64,000 nt of DNA from Juglans regia (lineage: Eukaryota; Streptophyta; Magnoliopsida; Fagales; Juglandaceae), in assembly GCF_001411555.2 (NCBI RefSeq), contig NC_049905.1:18590097-18654096 (forward strand), given 5' to 3'. Under the pieces are notes generated by a model. It saw nothing but the letters and a program-made list of their open reading frames with translations. It did not search any database and was not told the DNA's origin. Both the position numbers and the translations under genes were made by a program. Below are positions 23,132 to 33,721 of the stretch, piece by piece (the first letter of the stretch is position 1; every line of letters begins with the position of its first letter).

Positions 23132-24440
23132 ATGAATTTTTTCATATAAATTTTAGATGTGCTCAACTTTTTTTCAAAGGTACCACACAAAATTTATACA
23201 TCATTAAACTGTACAAATCATTTTACTTTCCTTATAACACTCTTAATGGTTTATGTATCCTATCATTTAAAATACATAATCAAAACTCACTTTTTCTATT
23301 TTGCATACTAATTTTTACAATATATCATACATCATTTTATCTATTTTTTCTTTACATCATTTAAATGTTATATTATTTAATAGTTTGCTGGAAAAAAGTA
23401 CAAGGAGAGAGAAATTATTGTGGGAGACAAAGTACATGAAAAGAGAAAAAATAAATAAAATATTATTACATTTGTGTATAGTTCACGCTACATATAGCTA
23501 AACACTGTAGCAAAATGGAAAATAGACTTGAAAATACATGATCCGTTGAAGGCAGTTTTGAGCTACTTTTCTTCAAATTTTACATAAAAATGGGTTTTAC
23601 AAAATCTATTGGGAGTGCTAAAGCTTATGCTCTAAAGAAAAATAATCCAATGAAGATCTTATCATAATACATGTGTTCATCCTAACAAAAAAATTACTGT
23701 TCGGTCAAAAGAGTGAGTATCATTAGTGAGTACAACAATTGGATGATTAGTGAGAATCATTAGTAAAAAAGGCAAATTGGATGATGAAAGCTTTTAATTA
23801 AATAGAGAACGAGTGAGGTTTGAGTACCCTTGCCTGTGCAAGGGTGTAAGTATCTTCTTGTGAGAATCTTGAGTGTTTTCTTTGAGTGCGTAGTAATGGA
23901 GGAAGAGGAGCTAGCATGGAGATGGGAGAACCTTACATTGTCAAAGGAGGAAAATGTAGTTTTCTTGGTTCCTCCTGATGAAGTGAATGATGTTTTACGT
24001 GGAAAGTTTTGCATTGTAGGGGGTGATGACTAAGAAGGGTTTGAATAATGAAGCTTTCTGAGCGACCATGTCACAAATATGGAGATTGGAGGGATGAGTG
24101 AAATTCAAGGACTTGGGTGATCATCGATTCTTAATTGAGTTTAAGTTCCTTGCATATAAGGATAGAGTTCTTGGTGGGCGTTTGTGGTTTTTTTATAGGA
24201 ATCTAGTCTCCTTTCGAGAGCTTGATGAATCTATCCCTCTGAACATGGTGCAATTCTAGTTTGAACATTTTTGGATTCAACTACATGGGCTACCTCTGGC
24301 TGTTATGAATGCAGATTTTGGTAAGAAGTTTGCTTCATCGACTGGCCATGTGATTCGTGTTGATTCTAACTCGGATGGCATGGCATGGGGAAAGTGTATG
24401 AGGGTACGTTTGGCAGTTGATTTGAACAAACCTTTGTTAC
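23132..24440 (+). repeat. Duplicated block, copy 2 (MITE plus LINE 5' end)
   Basis: Nearly the same sequence as 18030-19336, including the MITE and an ORF1 start (ATG at 23896) with its own frameshifts. The block sits immediately downstream of the truncated ORF2 and ends at the boundary of the 311-bp LTR-like insert. Confidence 0.85.
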
Positions 24441-24751
24441 TGTAGCCCCGCATACTGTAGCTGCGACACTGTTCATTCATGGGTATTTTTGGAAGATATG
24501 ACCTTATTTTGGCTAGAGTTTTACTTAAGTTTTGGTTTAAATACTCTTTGTAGCCTCGTTTTTATTAGTTTATAAAATTTGATAAATTTATTCATTGTGA
24601 GTTGAGTTTATCTCCTATTGTTTTTTATTGAACTTTTGAACTTATCAAAGATAAATCACAACCTTTGTAGCTTTCTTCCTTGTAATCTGGGTTCTTGAGA
24701 TGAGTTCTTCAACGAGTCTAGATTTTAATATAATCTACACTTTGGTTCCCA
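24441..24751. mobile_element. Probable solo LTR
   Basis: A 311-bp segment begins TGTAGCCCC and ends GGTTCCCA, the TG...CA form of an LTR. It has a TATA-like TTTAAATAC near 24537. TTAC precedes it and TTAC follows it, which may be a partial target duplication. No internal retroelement sequence and no second LTR are present. The DNA on its two sides belongs to non-adjacent parts of a LINE. Confidence 0.55.
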
Positions 24752-25790
24752 TTACTGGGGCCAGGACAAACTTATATGGTTAGGGATAAAGGATGGTCAG
24801 TTTACAGTGAAAAGTACATATCACGAGCAGAAGGAGCTATGGGAATTGCATATGGGTGAGACTTTTCATCGAGCTAAAAGTTTTAAGGATTGGACCTGTT
24901 GTTGGAAGTTTCAGATTCCAAATGTTACTAAAGTTTTCATGTGGAGAGTTTGTCTTGAGTGACTACCTACTCGACTGAACCTATATAAGAAAAACATTGT
25001 TGATTCCCCTCTGTGTCCTATTTGTTGTAGAGAAGATGAGTCAACCACTCATGCTTTATGGATCTGCTCATCAGCCAAGGGTCTAAAGTTTTTCAAGAAG
25101 GATCTAACTCTGTAGGATGTTTCAAAGAATTGGTGGAACATTTTACTTCTACATTTGATCAAACGTTGATGGAGCTATTTTCCATGACAGCTAGATGCAT
25201 TTGGTTGAAAAGGAATAAGATGATTTTTGAGAATTCCTTTATGCATCCCACGCAGGTTGCAAGACAGGCAGCCATTTCTTTGGCAGATTTTAAGGCTGTA
25301 TAGATTGGCTCAAAGAAAGTGATCCAATAGCCACAAGACCATATTTCTGTATGGGTTCCTCCTCCAGTGAACATCATCAAAATTAATTGGGATGCAGCCC
25401 TGAGTGTTACTAAAAACAGAATTGGGATTGGCTTGGTGGCTCGTGACCATGAGGGCTCCATTTTGGCTACAAAAAAGCTGTCAAAATTTGGTGTATTGGA
25501 TCCCCTATTAGCTGAGTTGGAATGACAAAGGAAATGGGGCAGCAATCTGTTATTCTAGAAGGTGACTCTCAAATTGTAATTCAAGGCCTCCAAAAGCATA
25601 TTGATCGTTGGGATAACATGGGGTTGGTCTTACATGATACTAAAGCAATGTTGTCTAGTTTTAAGAAATGACATGTGACTTTTGTAAGAATAAGTGACAA
25701 CCAGGTTGCTCACTATCTAGCTAATGATTTCCTTGAGCTAGCTGAGGATATGATTGAACTGGTAGATTAATCCAGTTTTGTACAACCCAC
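24752..25790 (+). pseudogene. LINE ORF2 3' part: zf-RVT and RNase H domains, broken
   Basis: The piece starts mid-ORF2 (GQDKLIWLGIKDGQFTVKS). The zinc-binding zf-RVT stretch follows, CPICCREDESTTHALWIC (about 25017-25070). The RNase H domain comes next, with NWDAALS (first Asp, about 25387), AELE (Glu, about 25510), GDSQIVIQGL (Asp, about 25560) and DNQVAHYLA (about 25700). Stop codons interrupt it in several places. Beyond 25790 the sequence becomes TA-rich without a clear poly(A) tail. It may belong to either LINE copy. Confidence 0.8.
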
Positions 25791-26007
25791 CATGTTAGTA
25801 CAACCCCCGGCGCCTACAGATGACTGAGAAAAGTTTTCTATTTTATATATATATATATAGAAAATGATACTTGGCCCTATGATTTCGATCCCTCAAAATT
25901 ACCGATCAAGTATTTTAATTTTTTTTAATAGTTAAAGAATTAACTATTAATAAAGTTGTGGAATAACTATTAGTAAACTTGTTCTTTTAATATTAAATGG
26001 AATAATT

Positions 26008-26529
26008 AGAGCACTCTCATTGGATTCGTTAAAAGTTAAATCTATTGAGTATTTAGCTATTAAAGAGGAAAATATGCTCACAATGGTTAATTATTTCAAA
26101 TTTAAAGGTTACTCTATATACTTCAAATAAATATTTTATTAATTATTTCTCTCTTCCTTTCTTTTTATCACATATTTTATCACAATTGGTATATTAATTT
26201 GAGTTAGTGATATATTAATTTAATAAGAATATGATTATTAATTAATATTTAATAGGTAAAATATGATAAAATAAAATAAATTAATAATTAAAAAAATTAA
26301 ATATTTTTAAAATTATTAATTATTATATAATGAATAAATATATAATCTAATGTGGAGATTTGATGTGAATAACTAAAACGAAATTTATCTTATATTATTT
26401 TATTGTTATATAATGAAAAAATAGCTATTCCAATATGAAAATTTATGTGAATGAAATAGTTAAAAGTTAAATTTATCTTATATTCATAAAAAATATCCTT
26501 AATTTTGACTAATCTAACGAGAGTGATCT
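26008..26529. mobile_element. MITE with 27-bp AGAGCACTCTCATTGG-type inverted repeats
   Basis: The left end AGAGCACTCTCATTGGATTC and right end CTAATCTAACGAGAGTGATCT match over 27 bp as imperfect inverted repeats. Flanking ATT/AAAT could be a TWA-type target site. It ends about 360 bp upstream of the CKS1 start codon and may be part of that promoter. Confidence 0.7.
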
Positions 26530-26559
26530 AAATACTTTCCGAACCCAAACGAAAGCTAA

Positions 26560-26567
26560 GGCGGGAA
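26560..26567. promoter_or_regulatory. E2F-like site upstream of CKS1
   Basis: GGCGGGAA lies about 320 bp before the CKS1 ATG. Its reverse complement, TTCCCGCC, fits the core of the plant E2F consensus. S-phase/mitotic control of CKS genes makes such a site plausible, but this is a short motif and may be chance. Confidence 0.35.
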
Positions 26568-26741
26568 GGATTCAAAATTTGAGATTCAAAAATCCACAAA
26601 ATAGACGTTATGTAAATTTCCCATAAAACTTCCCTATTCCAATTGCGCCACTTTTCCATTGCCAATCACTTTCTCGCCAAGGAAAAACAATCGTTCTCTA
26701 GGCTCTGCCTTCCTTCTGATTTCTTTCCTTCTCTTTCTAAG

Positions 26742-26821
26742 GTCACGATTCTAACCGTTCCTATGTCTAATTCTTGAGAATTTCATAGTTCGTATATTTT
26801 TGTGTAATTTTTATTTTCTAC
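26742..26821 (+). other. Possible 5'-UTR intron of CKS1
   Basis: A donor-like AAG|GTCACG at 26742 and a clear acceptor TTTTCTACAG at 26821 bound 80 bp of T-rich DNA just before the start codon. Pyrimidine-rich leader sequence precedes it. There is no transcript evidence here. Confidence 0.4.
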
Positions 26822-26887
26822 AGATCGAGTTAGCGAAGCAGCGAACGATAGTGTTTCTCTCGGAGCAGAGCCTAACCGGAGTGAGAG

Positions 26888-27731
26888 ATGGGACAGATCC
26901 AGTACTCAGAGAAGTACTTCGATGACACTTACGAGTACCGGTACTTGCCTTTTCAATTTCTCTCATTATTCTTCTTTTTTCGTGGATTTTTTCATTTTTT
27001 GGTTTCCTCTTGGTAATGAAATATGGCGGAATCTTGTCCCTGATTGTTCGTACAGGCATGTTGTGCTTCCCCCAGAAGTTGCGAAATTGCTGCCCAAGAG
27101 TCGCCTCCTCTCTGAGGTGAGTAACTAGGGTTTTTGAGAATTTTACATTTTTTTTCTTGTCTAGAAACCACAATACACCGCCACACCATTAACAATCAGC
27201 ATGACCTTCAAATTAAACGCTAAGTCAAGACAAAATTGAGGCCGATCGGATCGAAACAACGATTCCATCCGGATATTTTTCGAATTAATCTTAAATCTGA
27301 TTTTGTAATTTTCTTTTGAGTTGATACACTGAATATATTAACTCCACAAATTATTAGATTTTATTTGACGTGAGTCTAATGGCATATTTAAATACTTGAG
27401 TTCGTCCTCATGTCTAGTTTACAGGGCCTGTTGGGGGTTTTTATATTAGCATGTATTCTCTTTGTTTGGGAAACGGTATTTTTTCCCTTTTTCTCTTATT
27501 TTAAACAAGTTCAGAGTAATCGGACATGCTATGATTACTGAATGCTTTGGACTTTGCGATTTTGATCATTGCTTTCAGAATGAATGGCGTGCGATTGGGG
27601 TTCAGCAGAGCCGTGGGTGGGTTCACTATGCAATTCATCGCCCGGAGCCACATATCATGCTCTTCAGGAGGCCTCTCAACTATCAGCAGCAGCAGGAGAA
27701 TCAGGCTCAGCAGAACGTGCTTGTTAAGTGA
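26888..27731 (+). CDS. CKS1: Cyclin-dependent kinase regulatory subunit (CKS1)
   Basis: Three exons (26888-26940, 27056-27116, 27579-27731) join in frame to encode 88 residues. The protein starts [18 protein letters not shown] and continues [32 protein letters not shown] and [19 protein letters not shown]. These are the CKS signatures: the phosphate-binding basic residues, the RGWVHY strand and the PEPHIMLF hinge that controls strand-swapped dimers. The introns have GTACTT...ACAG and GTGAGT...TCAG ends, with one split codon (CG|G, Arg18). CKS proteins dock on CDKs and on phosphothreonine sites to promote multisite phosphorylation during the cell cycle. The glutamine-rich C-terminal tail is usual in plants. 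All conserved residues are present, so the gene looks functional. Confidence 0.95.
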
Positions 27732-29604
27732 TCATTGTTTCATGCCAGTTGCTTTTCATATCTTCAAGTGAAATGAATGAATGACTAAGGATGATGGTTT
27801 ATGTTTGCATGTTTGAACTTGGCTTCGTGTCTGTATCAATAATTCTCCTGTTTGGGGAATTTTATAGTTGTCATTGGCACTGCATAGAAATATGTTAGTT
27901 TACCGCTGGTTTACTTTTTAGTGTGGGTTTTGTTTCATTGGTGGGTTTTAATTATGTTGTTTCTATGCACTCTGTGGTTTTGGTCTTTCTTAGCTGGAGA
28001 TAAAAAGCAATAGATTAGTGTTTTTATGCTTCTAATGTTGTTTTTGAACTTATTTTACAATAGATGGTTCGTATATGGCCTTTGTGTAAAAATTGTGTGT
28101 TTTGAAAAACAAAGAACAATTACTTGTAACATTAAATTGATCTTGAGGAAATTTAAGGGTAATGTAACTCTGGTTCAGCTTGGCTCATTAGTATATGCTT
28201 CCGCATTTCATTTGGTCCATTAATTTTCTCTTGAGTTTTGACGAAAAGCATTGATGCATATGGGTATTATCTGGATGTTGATTCCTTGGTATTATTTATT
28301 TGTCTTCTAAGCTGATGTTGGCTGAACATAGTAAGTGAGTGTTAACCAGTGAAAATTTATGATTCTCTATGAGATCAACGAGCCAAAGGTTGGCTTTTAC
28401 TACAGAAATGATGAGATTCTAGGTTTGTTCTCATAATTTCTGTCGTACATGCTACCTTTGGATAGAAGATAGCTATAGCTTTATTTTTTTAACATTAATT
28501 TCTGTGTTTTCACTTTTCATTTACCAGGATTTTTAATTGATAATTTACATGCTTATTCCATCAGACTAATACATGTATCTTCTTGACACATTCATTGATT
28601 TATTTCAGTATCATTTTAACTGATGCCATATGACATATTCTATAATTCAATGGCCATGCTTTTTCCAAATTTGGAGAACTTTAAAATCCTTTTCTTGATT
28701 ATGTAATGTTTAATTGGGATGAGACTTGGATGGCGAGTATGTATTGTGTTTGCAATTACCAGGATATTTAAATATTCTGTAGATTTGGGTAGCCTATCCC
28801 ACTAGGGATTTGATGTTCACTTCTGCCTCAATTATATCTGTGCTTGCTGCTGGAACCACAGAGACCAGCTGTGATGGATTCTGAGCTTGATGACAGGGTT
28901 ACTGCTTCCTTGAGCTTGTCTCTTGAACATTGGGTTACTGTTTCTTTCGGCTTGTCATATGGACATTTCTATACCAACCTGAATATACTGGACCTCAACT
29001 ACTTAATGGGATACTCTGGTAAAAAGCATTATGACACGGGTAAAGCGTATTATATATTTTTTTTAAAATAAAAGTTGGTGGAAAAGTAAAATGAACACCA
29101 AAGTTGAAAGCTTTTTACTGTAAAGGGGAAAAAACTGGTTTCATTTCAAATTATCGGACAAGAAAAAAGTTTATGTATAGTTATTTTTGCTTATTCTTTT
29201 TCTTTTGTATACTCACTAATATGATTGATTGCATCATTTTTTTAATATAAAATAATTATTTTAATCAATTATATCAATAAAATATATAAAAAATATGTAA
29301 AAGTGACTATATATAACGAAACTCTTATAAAACCCCATTGCCTGCATCACGTAACGTCCGATCAGCTGCATCTTCAACTAAGTATTAGAAGGTTGGATGT
29401 TGATAAGCAGATAAATCTGATATAGGAAAAAATATAGAATGAACAAATAAATTTATTTATTTATTTTGGAACCCACTGTGATCTAGATCTCTGAGAAACA
29501 TGTTGCTTTTGAATCATATATTTTTCATTAACTTACCAACTTTCTATTTAATGTTGTAACCAACTTTCTTACCCTACAACTCTTGAAACTTCTAAATTCA
29601 TTCG
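27732..29604. other. CKS1 3' flank and intergenic DNA
   Basis: The first part should hold the CKS1 3' UTR; no clear polyadenylation signal was picked. The rest is AT-rich, with random short frames (for example around 28844-29071) that lack motifs. Confidence 0.4.
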
Positions 29605-29780
29605 AGAAATGTTACATACACAAAGAGTATACAAAAATAAATATATAAATTGATGTAGTTTTATGTGGTTCGTTATATTTATTTTACAATAAAAATAATT
29701 TTATAATATGTTGTATTATATCAAATCACATCAATTTGTAAATTTATTTTTATGTAATTCCTTTACAATTAAAATATTTT
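29605..29780. mobile_element. MITE-like element, second family (relative of 13200-13375)
   Basis: It shows GTTACATACACAAAGAGTAT, ATAAATTGATGTAG, ATCACATCAATTTGTAAATT and TTTTATGTAATTCC in the same order as the 13200 copy. No coding potential. Confidence 0.5.
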
Positions 29781-30269
29781 TCAATTCATTACTATAAGTT
29801 CGTATATCATCATTTCATGTTCACTATCCTCTTATATTTATAAAATGGAGTTTTGAGAATTATTTGTAACACTCAAAATATTGAACCGGATGATATTAAG
29901 CTTTTGAAGAGTTAGTTTTTTATATTACGATTTTTTAATTCTCTTGGTTTTTTATTATAATTTTATATTATTTAATATATATAAATTTTCTCTCAATTAT
30001 TTCGTTGCACCGCGTTGAATATCCTATAGTACATTGCCGATAATAAAACAACTTTGGATCTCTATTATTTTAATGGAGTTTTTATTATTTGCTAAAGAAA
30101 AAGTAGAAATGTGCTGTTTGGAGCTATATATATGGTTTAATAAATTGAATAAATCTTTTTTTGAAAAGATAAATAACTAATTGAATAAATATTTATATAT
30201 AAATTTATTATTTTTTATTTTTTTCGCAGGATGAATATAATAACTCTATAAAATTAGCTAATAGCTATT

Positions 30270-31106
30270 TTGCTACTTCCCCGAGTCTGGCCGATTCGCG
30301 TCAACCCGCGGCCCTTCAGTTCTGTGACGCTCCGAACTGATCCAATCCTCTTCGTATGGTTCAATCCGTACGAGGTTAACTCGTTTTCCCGATGTCTTCT
30401 GATGCGACTCCTTTGTGATTCAATATATGCTTGGTGCTATGTCGTTCCCCTTAGGGTTCCTTTTCGATTGCTTTTTGTTACTGATTTCCATTTCTTGTCG
30501 CAAAGCACGGTGAATTGGATGCACCATTTTTTTTTATTTTTTTGCTTGGAGACGCATACAATCTGTGAGTGTTTTAGCATAATTTTAATATTTACATATC
30601 GTTTAATCAGTCATGGTTGACAGCTTTGATTTGTTTTTTTTTTTGCTGATTTACACCGTTCTGATTATCTTACTCTTCTGGCTCCTTGCAGCAATTTTTG
30701 TTTCTCGAATATGTTCAATTTTGTGTGGGTTAGAGGGTTTCTCTGCAATTACTGCAAGAATACCTTGCTTACAAACTGTAATTAGTGAACATTTCTGGAA
30801 AATTACTGGCAATTTTTGCCTTTGGTGGATAATCAACCGGATCATCACCTGATACCGTTACCCATTCTAGCTGAAGACCTAACTTTGCTATCTGTTTGCA
30901 TTGTTATGCATATATGAATGCGTGTGTGTATGCATATTTGTATATATAGACACTAGCTACAAAATACTGTCTTGCAAACACAATTTTACTCTTATGCCTT
31001 TCCTAGTGACTAGTGATTCCATGCTGTCTAAATGAACACGTATTTTTGTTTTCAAACTTTGGTTGATGGATGCACTTAACAGGTCTTTTCTCGTTCATTT
31101 TTTCAG
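30270..31106 (+). other. Probable 5' leader and leader intron of the small membrane protein gene
   Basis: A GC-richer stretch (about 30270-30380) resembles a transcribed leader and is followed by GAG|GTTAAC. A good acceptor TTTTTTCAG ends near 31106, 31 bp before the ATG. An intron of about 730 bp between them is inferred. Open frames here have no protein motif. Confidence 0.35.
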
Positions 31107-31137
31107 GTCATATTTTTAATTAGTTGTTGTAACATTC

Positions 31138-31426
31138 ATGTCGAGAGCTCGCAATGCCATTGTTGCCGCTAGCTTAGTAGCTTTTGCAGCTGCAGGCTTG
31201 GCATTTCCCTTTTACATGGCGTAAGTAAATTGCTTTTTGTACTGGTAAAGAGTTTTATTTGGTTGCATCAGTTAGAATAACATCAATTGTATAATTCAGG
31301 TCATCTAGAAAGCCTGTCATTGACCCATCAAGGCCTCTGCCACCCCAGGCAACATTTCGAGGGCCTTATATAAACACTGGCTCACGCGATGTTGGACCCG
31401 ACCACCAGACTTACCAGAAGAAATGA
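31138..31426 (+). CDS. Conserved small single-pass membrane protein of unknown function
   Basis: Two exons (31138-31220 and 31300-31426; GTAAGT...TTCAG intron, split Ala codon GC|G) encode 69 residues. The N-terminus MSRARN precedes one hydrophobic helix (about residues 7-27, rich in Ala and ending FPFYMA). A polar tail follows: SSRKPVIDPSRPLPPQA, FRGPYINTGSRDVGPD and a terminal YQKK. I recall similar short proteins across land plants without an assigned function; this is memory and not a search. Perfect splice sites, conserved-looking tail motifs and a dilysine-like C-terminus support a real gene. Membrane location is likely; the compartment is unknown. Confidence 0.75.
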
Positions 31427-31889
31427 TTCATATTGTTTTGGACCTTCTCTTGGTGTAAGCAAAAAATGTGCTCATTTATGTGCGTTTTGTATATGAATCT
31501 GTTACTCTTTCAGACTAGACATTATCAGATTAGATCATTTTGGATTCTGGGTCAGGGATGTCTGCATGGTTTACCTGAGCTAAATGAGCAGGGCATAAGA
31601 TTTAATATCGTGACCCTGCATTCTACTGGAGCAGGCAATTTACTGGGAGTATAAGATTTCTTTTTTAATTGGGGCAGATAGGTGAAAATATGTATGAGAT
31701 AGACCATCCATTACAGATTTTACTGCTACGATTAGAATACAATAAATTATCTTTCATATTGCTCCTAAAAAAAAAAAATAGGGTCGAGCACTCAATCTTG
31801 GGGGTTGTCTGCTTGGGTGCTGTATGTTGGCCTGTGCTTCTGCTAGAAAGAAAAGTTTGGTTTATGGTATATAACTGTCTTTTCTTTTT

Positions 31890-32215
31890 CTTTTCTTGTA
31901 AATGAAGAAGTTTTCCATTAATGAAGAAACAAAGAATCAGCTAGTACAAGAAGAGGCTGAATACTATCTGATATAGATTCCATACAGACTCTATGACTGA
32001 CTAAATCAAAGCAATTTTTGCCAGAGCATGTGCTACTTGATTTCCTTCACGTTTGACATGAGTAATTCTCCAATGCTGCAGATAAGATAACATTCTACGA
32101 GTTTCTTGAACAATTTGGCCAATGATACTTAAAATCTTCAAGATCTCTCTGTAAAGCTACCTCCACATGTTTAGCATCCCCTTCAAAAGCAACATTGCTG
32201 AATCCAATATGGGTT
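31890..32215 (-). pseudogene. LINE 3' fragment: RNase H domain remnant
   Basis: On the minus strand the sequence reads VAFEGDAKHVEVALQRD. After a frame change it continues IIGQIVQETRRMLSYLQHW and ITHVKREGNQVAHALAKIAL, then a stop. GDA and GNQVAHALA are the third and last motifs of the RNase H domain at the end of plant LINE ORF2. The A-rich tail (minus strand) is at about 31880-31900. It is a 5'-truncated dead copy just downstream of the small membrane protein gene. Confidence 0.75.
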
Positions 32216-32260
32216 AACCACCAAAACTATCCCAATATGCTGGATATGTAATGTATGCTC

Positions 32261-32276
32261 TCTCTCTCTCTCTCTC
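32261..32276. repeat. (CT)8 microsatellite
   Basis: Perfect CT dinucleotide run in intergenic DNA. Confidence 0.8.
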
Positions 32277-32516
32277 GTCCCCACTTGTTTATTTTTTTGG
32301 TTAGTTAGCCATCGTAGCCATGTTTTGATTCAAAATGGAATCGGGAGTGGGCCATTTGAATTGATATCTGGTTGGTATTGTAGTTGAGCTGTGGATGCTG
32401 GGTTCCATGGAACTGAACCCCCATTCGGATGAAGCTTTATGAAAGTCATAGACTCATAGGTTAGATGCTTGTGGTCCTGTGGAGGTGTTGAATATTACAA
32501 GAACAGGATAGCAGGC

Positions 32517-32695
32517 TTGTTTGGATTCGAGTTAATTTCATTTTATCTCATCTAATTATTATAAATTTTTAAAATTTTTAAATAAAATATAATAAATAAT
32601 TTAATTTTTTTAAATTTAAAAATAAATTAATATTAAAAAATTATATTCTAATAATAATTTATTTAATTTATAACTCTCATCTCCTCTCCCTTGCT
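32517..32695. mobile_element. GATGAG-family MITE, copy 4 (inverted)
   Basis: Reads as the reverse complement of the family: ATTTTATCTCATCTAATTAT, AAATAAAATATAATAAATAATT, ATTTTTTTAAATTTAAAAAT, CATCTCCTCTC. Confidence 0.55.
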
Positions 32696-33721
32696 CACTA
32701 TTCAAACCTCCCAAGGAATTAAAAGGGTTATTGTTATCTGTCTCGACTCCAATTCCAAACACATTGTCAAACACGTACTTTGCTATAAGCCAATACATCC
32801 ATCTCGGAGTATCAAAGCTCTTTTTGTTTCTTGTTTTCCTTTTTCCTCTGATTTTGTCTTTGGTCGGCAGCAGTTTCATTCGGCTAATATTAGATACTTG
32901 TGCACGAAAAACATGCCTCAAGATTTTTCCCCAACTTAAAAGATTTCAAATTAAAAAAGAAATGAAAAAAATAGACCTTACAACTCTTATTATTTTCCTT
33001 ATTTTGAATAACATTAAACATTTCATAAAAATTTATATGGACAATTTCATGCGTTCATTTCTCTTTTACTTGAGATCATAAAATTTAGGAAAGTACTCAC
33101 AATAATCCATACATGGAAGTATTACAACTGTTTTTAATATGACATCATGTGTTGGTATGAAATTATGAGTTTATATAAAAAGATTTATTATATATCAGTT
33201 ACTATTTACTCTCACATTTCATATCTATAATTTTTTTATAAAGTATTGAATGTTTTTTATAAGATATGAGAATATTTTTTATAGGATATGAGATGCTGAA
33301 TAATGACTGATGAAAATAATTTTTCTTATATAAAACCATATACAAATCCAATCAAATTTTCTACACAGTTTTAGGAGAGAATTTTGAATTCACAACAATA
33401 ACTAATTTGATAAATCCGACCGTAAGTGGAATGAATAATTCTATATAACATCACATATTATCTATCCCATATAATTTAATTTATTTATTTTTTTAAATCT
33501 TGTATCTTATAAATTAAATTAAGATGGAAACTGAGGCGTAGATACTGGGTGAACTAGTAGTTACATCCGTATCCATCACTCTCCCAAGCCATTTCAAACT
33601 TGCACGCAGAGCTCTTGAAATTCGTGTGAAAAAGCAACCCAACCCCTCCCCCCTCTTCCCTCTCTGTAGTGTGTAAAGAAGGAATATCGTCGGGAATGAA
33701 GTTGAACTATTAGACACGATC
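32696..33721. other. Upstream region of the Rieske oxygenase gene
   Basis: AT-rich intergenic DNA. The last ~100 bases (pyrimidine-rich CCCCTCCCCCCTCTTCCCTCTC near 33640) look like the 5' leader of the downstream gene. No definite TATA box was assigned. Confidence 0.4.

Noticed and set aside
27462..27771. Open frames extending CKS1 exon 3 upstream or in another frame
   Set aside because: They run through the intron; the TTTCAG acceptor at 27578 and conservation of NEWRAIGV fix the exon start.
30270..30620. 116-codon frame upstream of the small membrane protein
   Set aside because: Better explained as leader exon plus intron; composition (Phe/Leu/Cys-rich) is typical of translated T-rich non-coding DNA.
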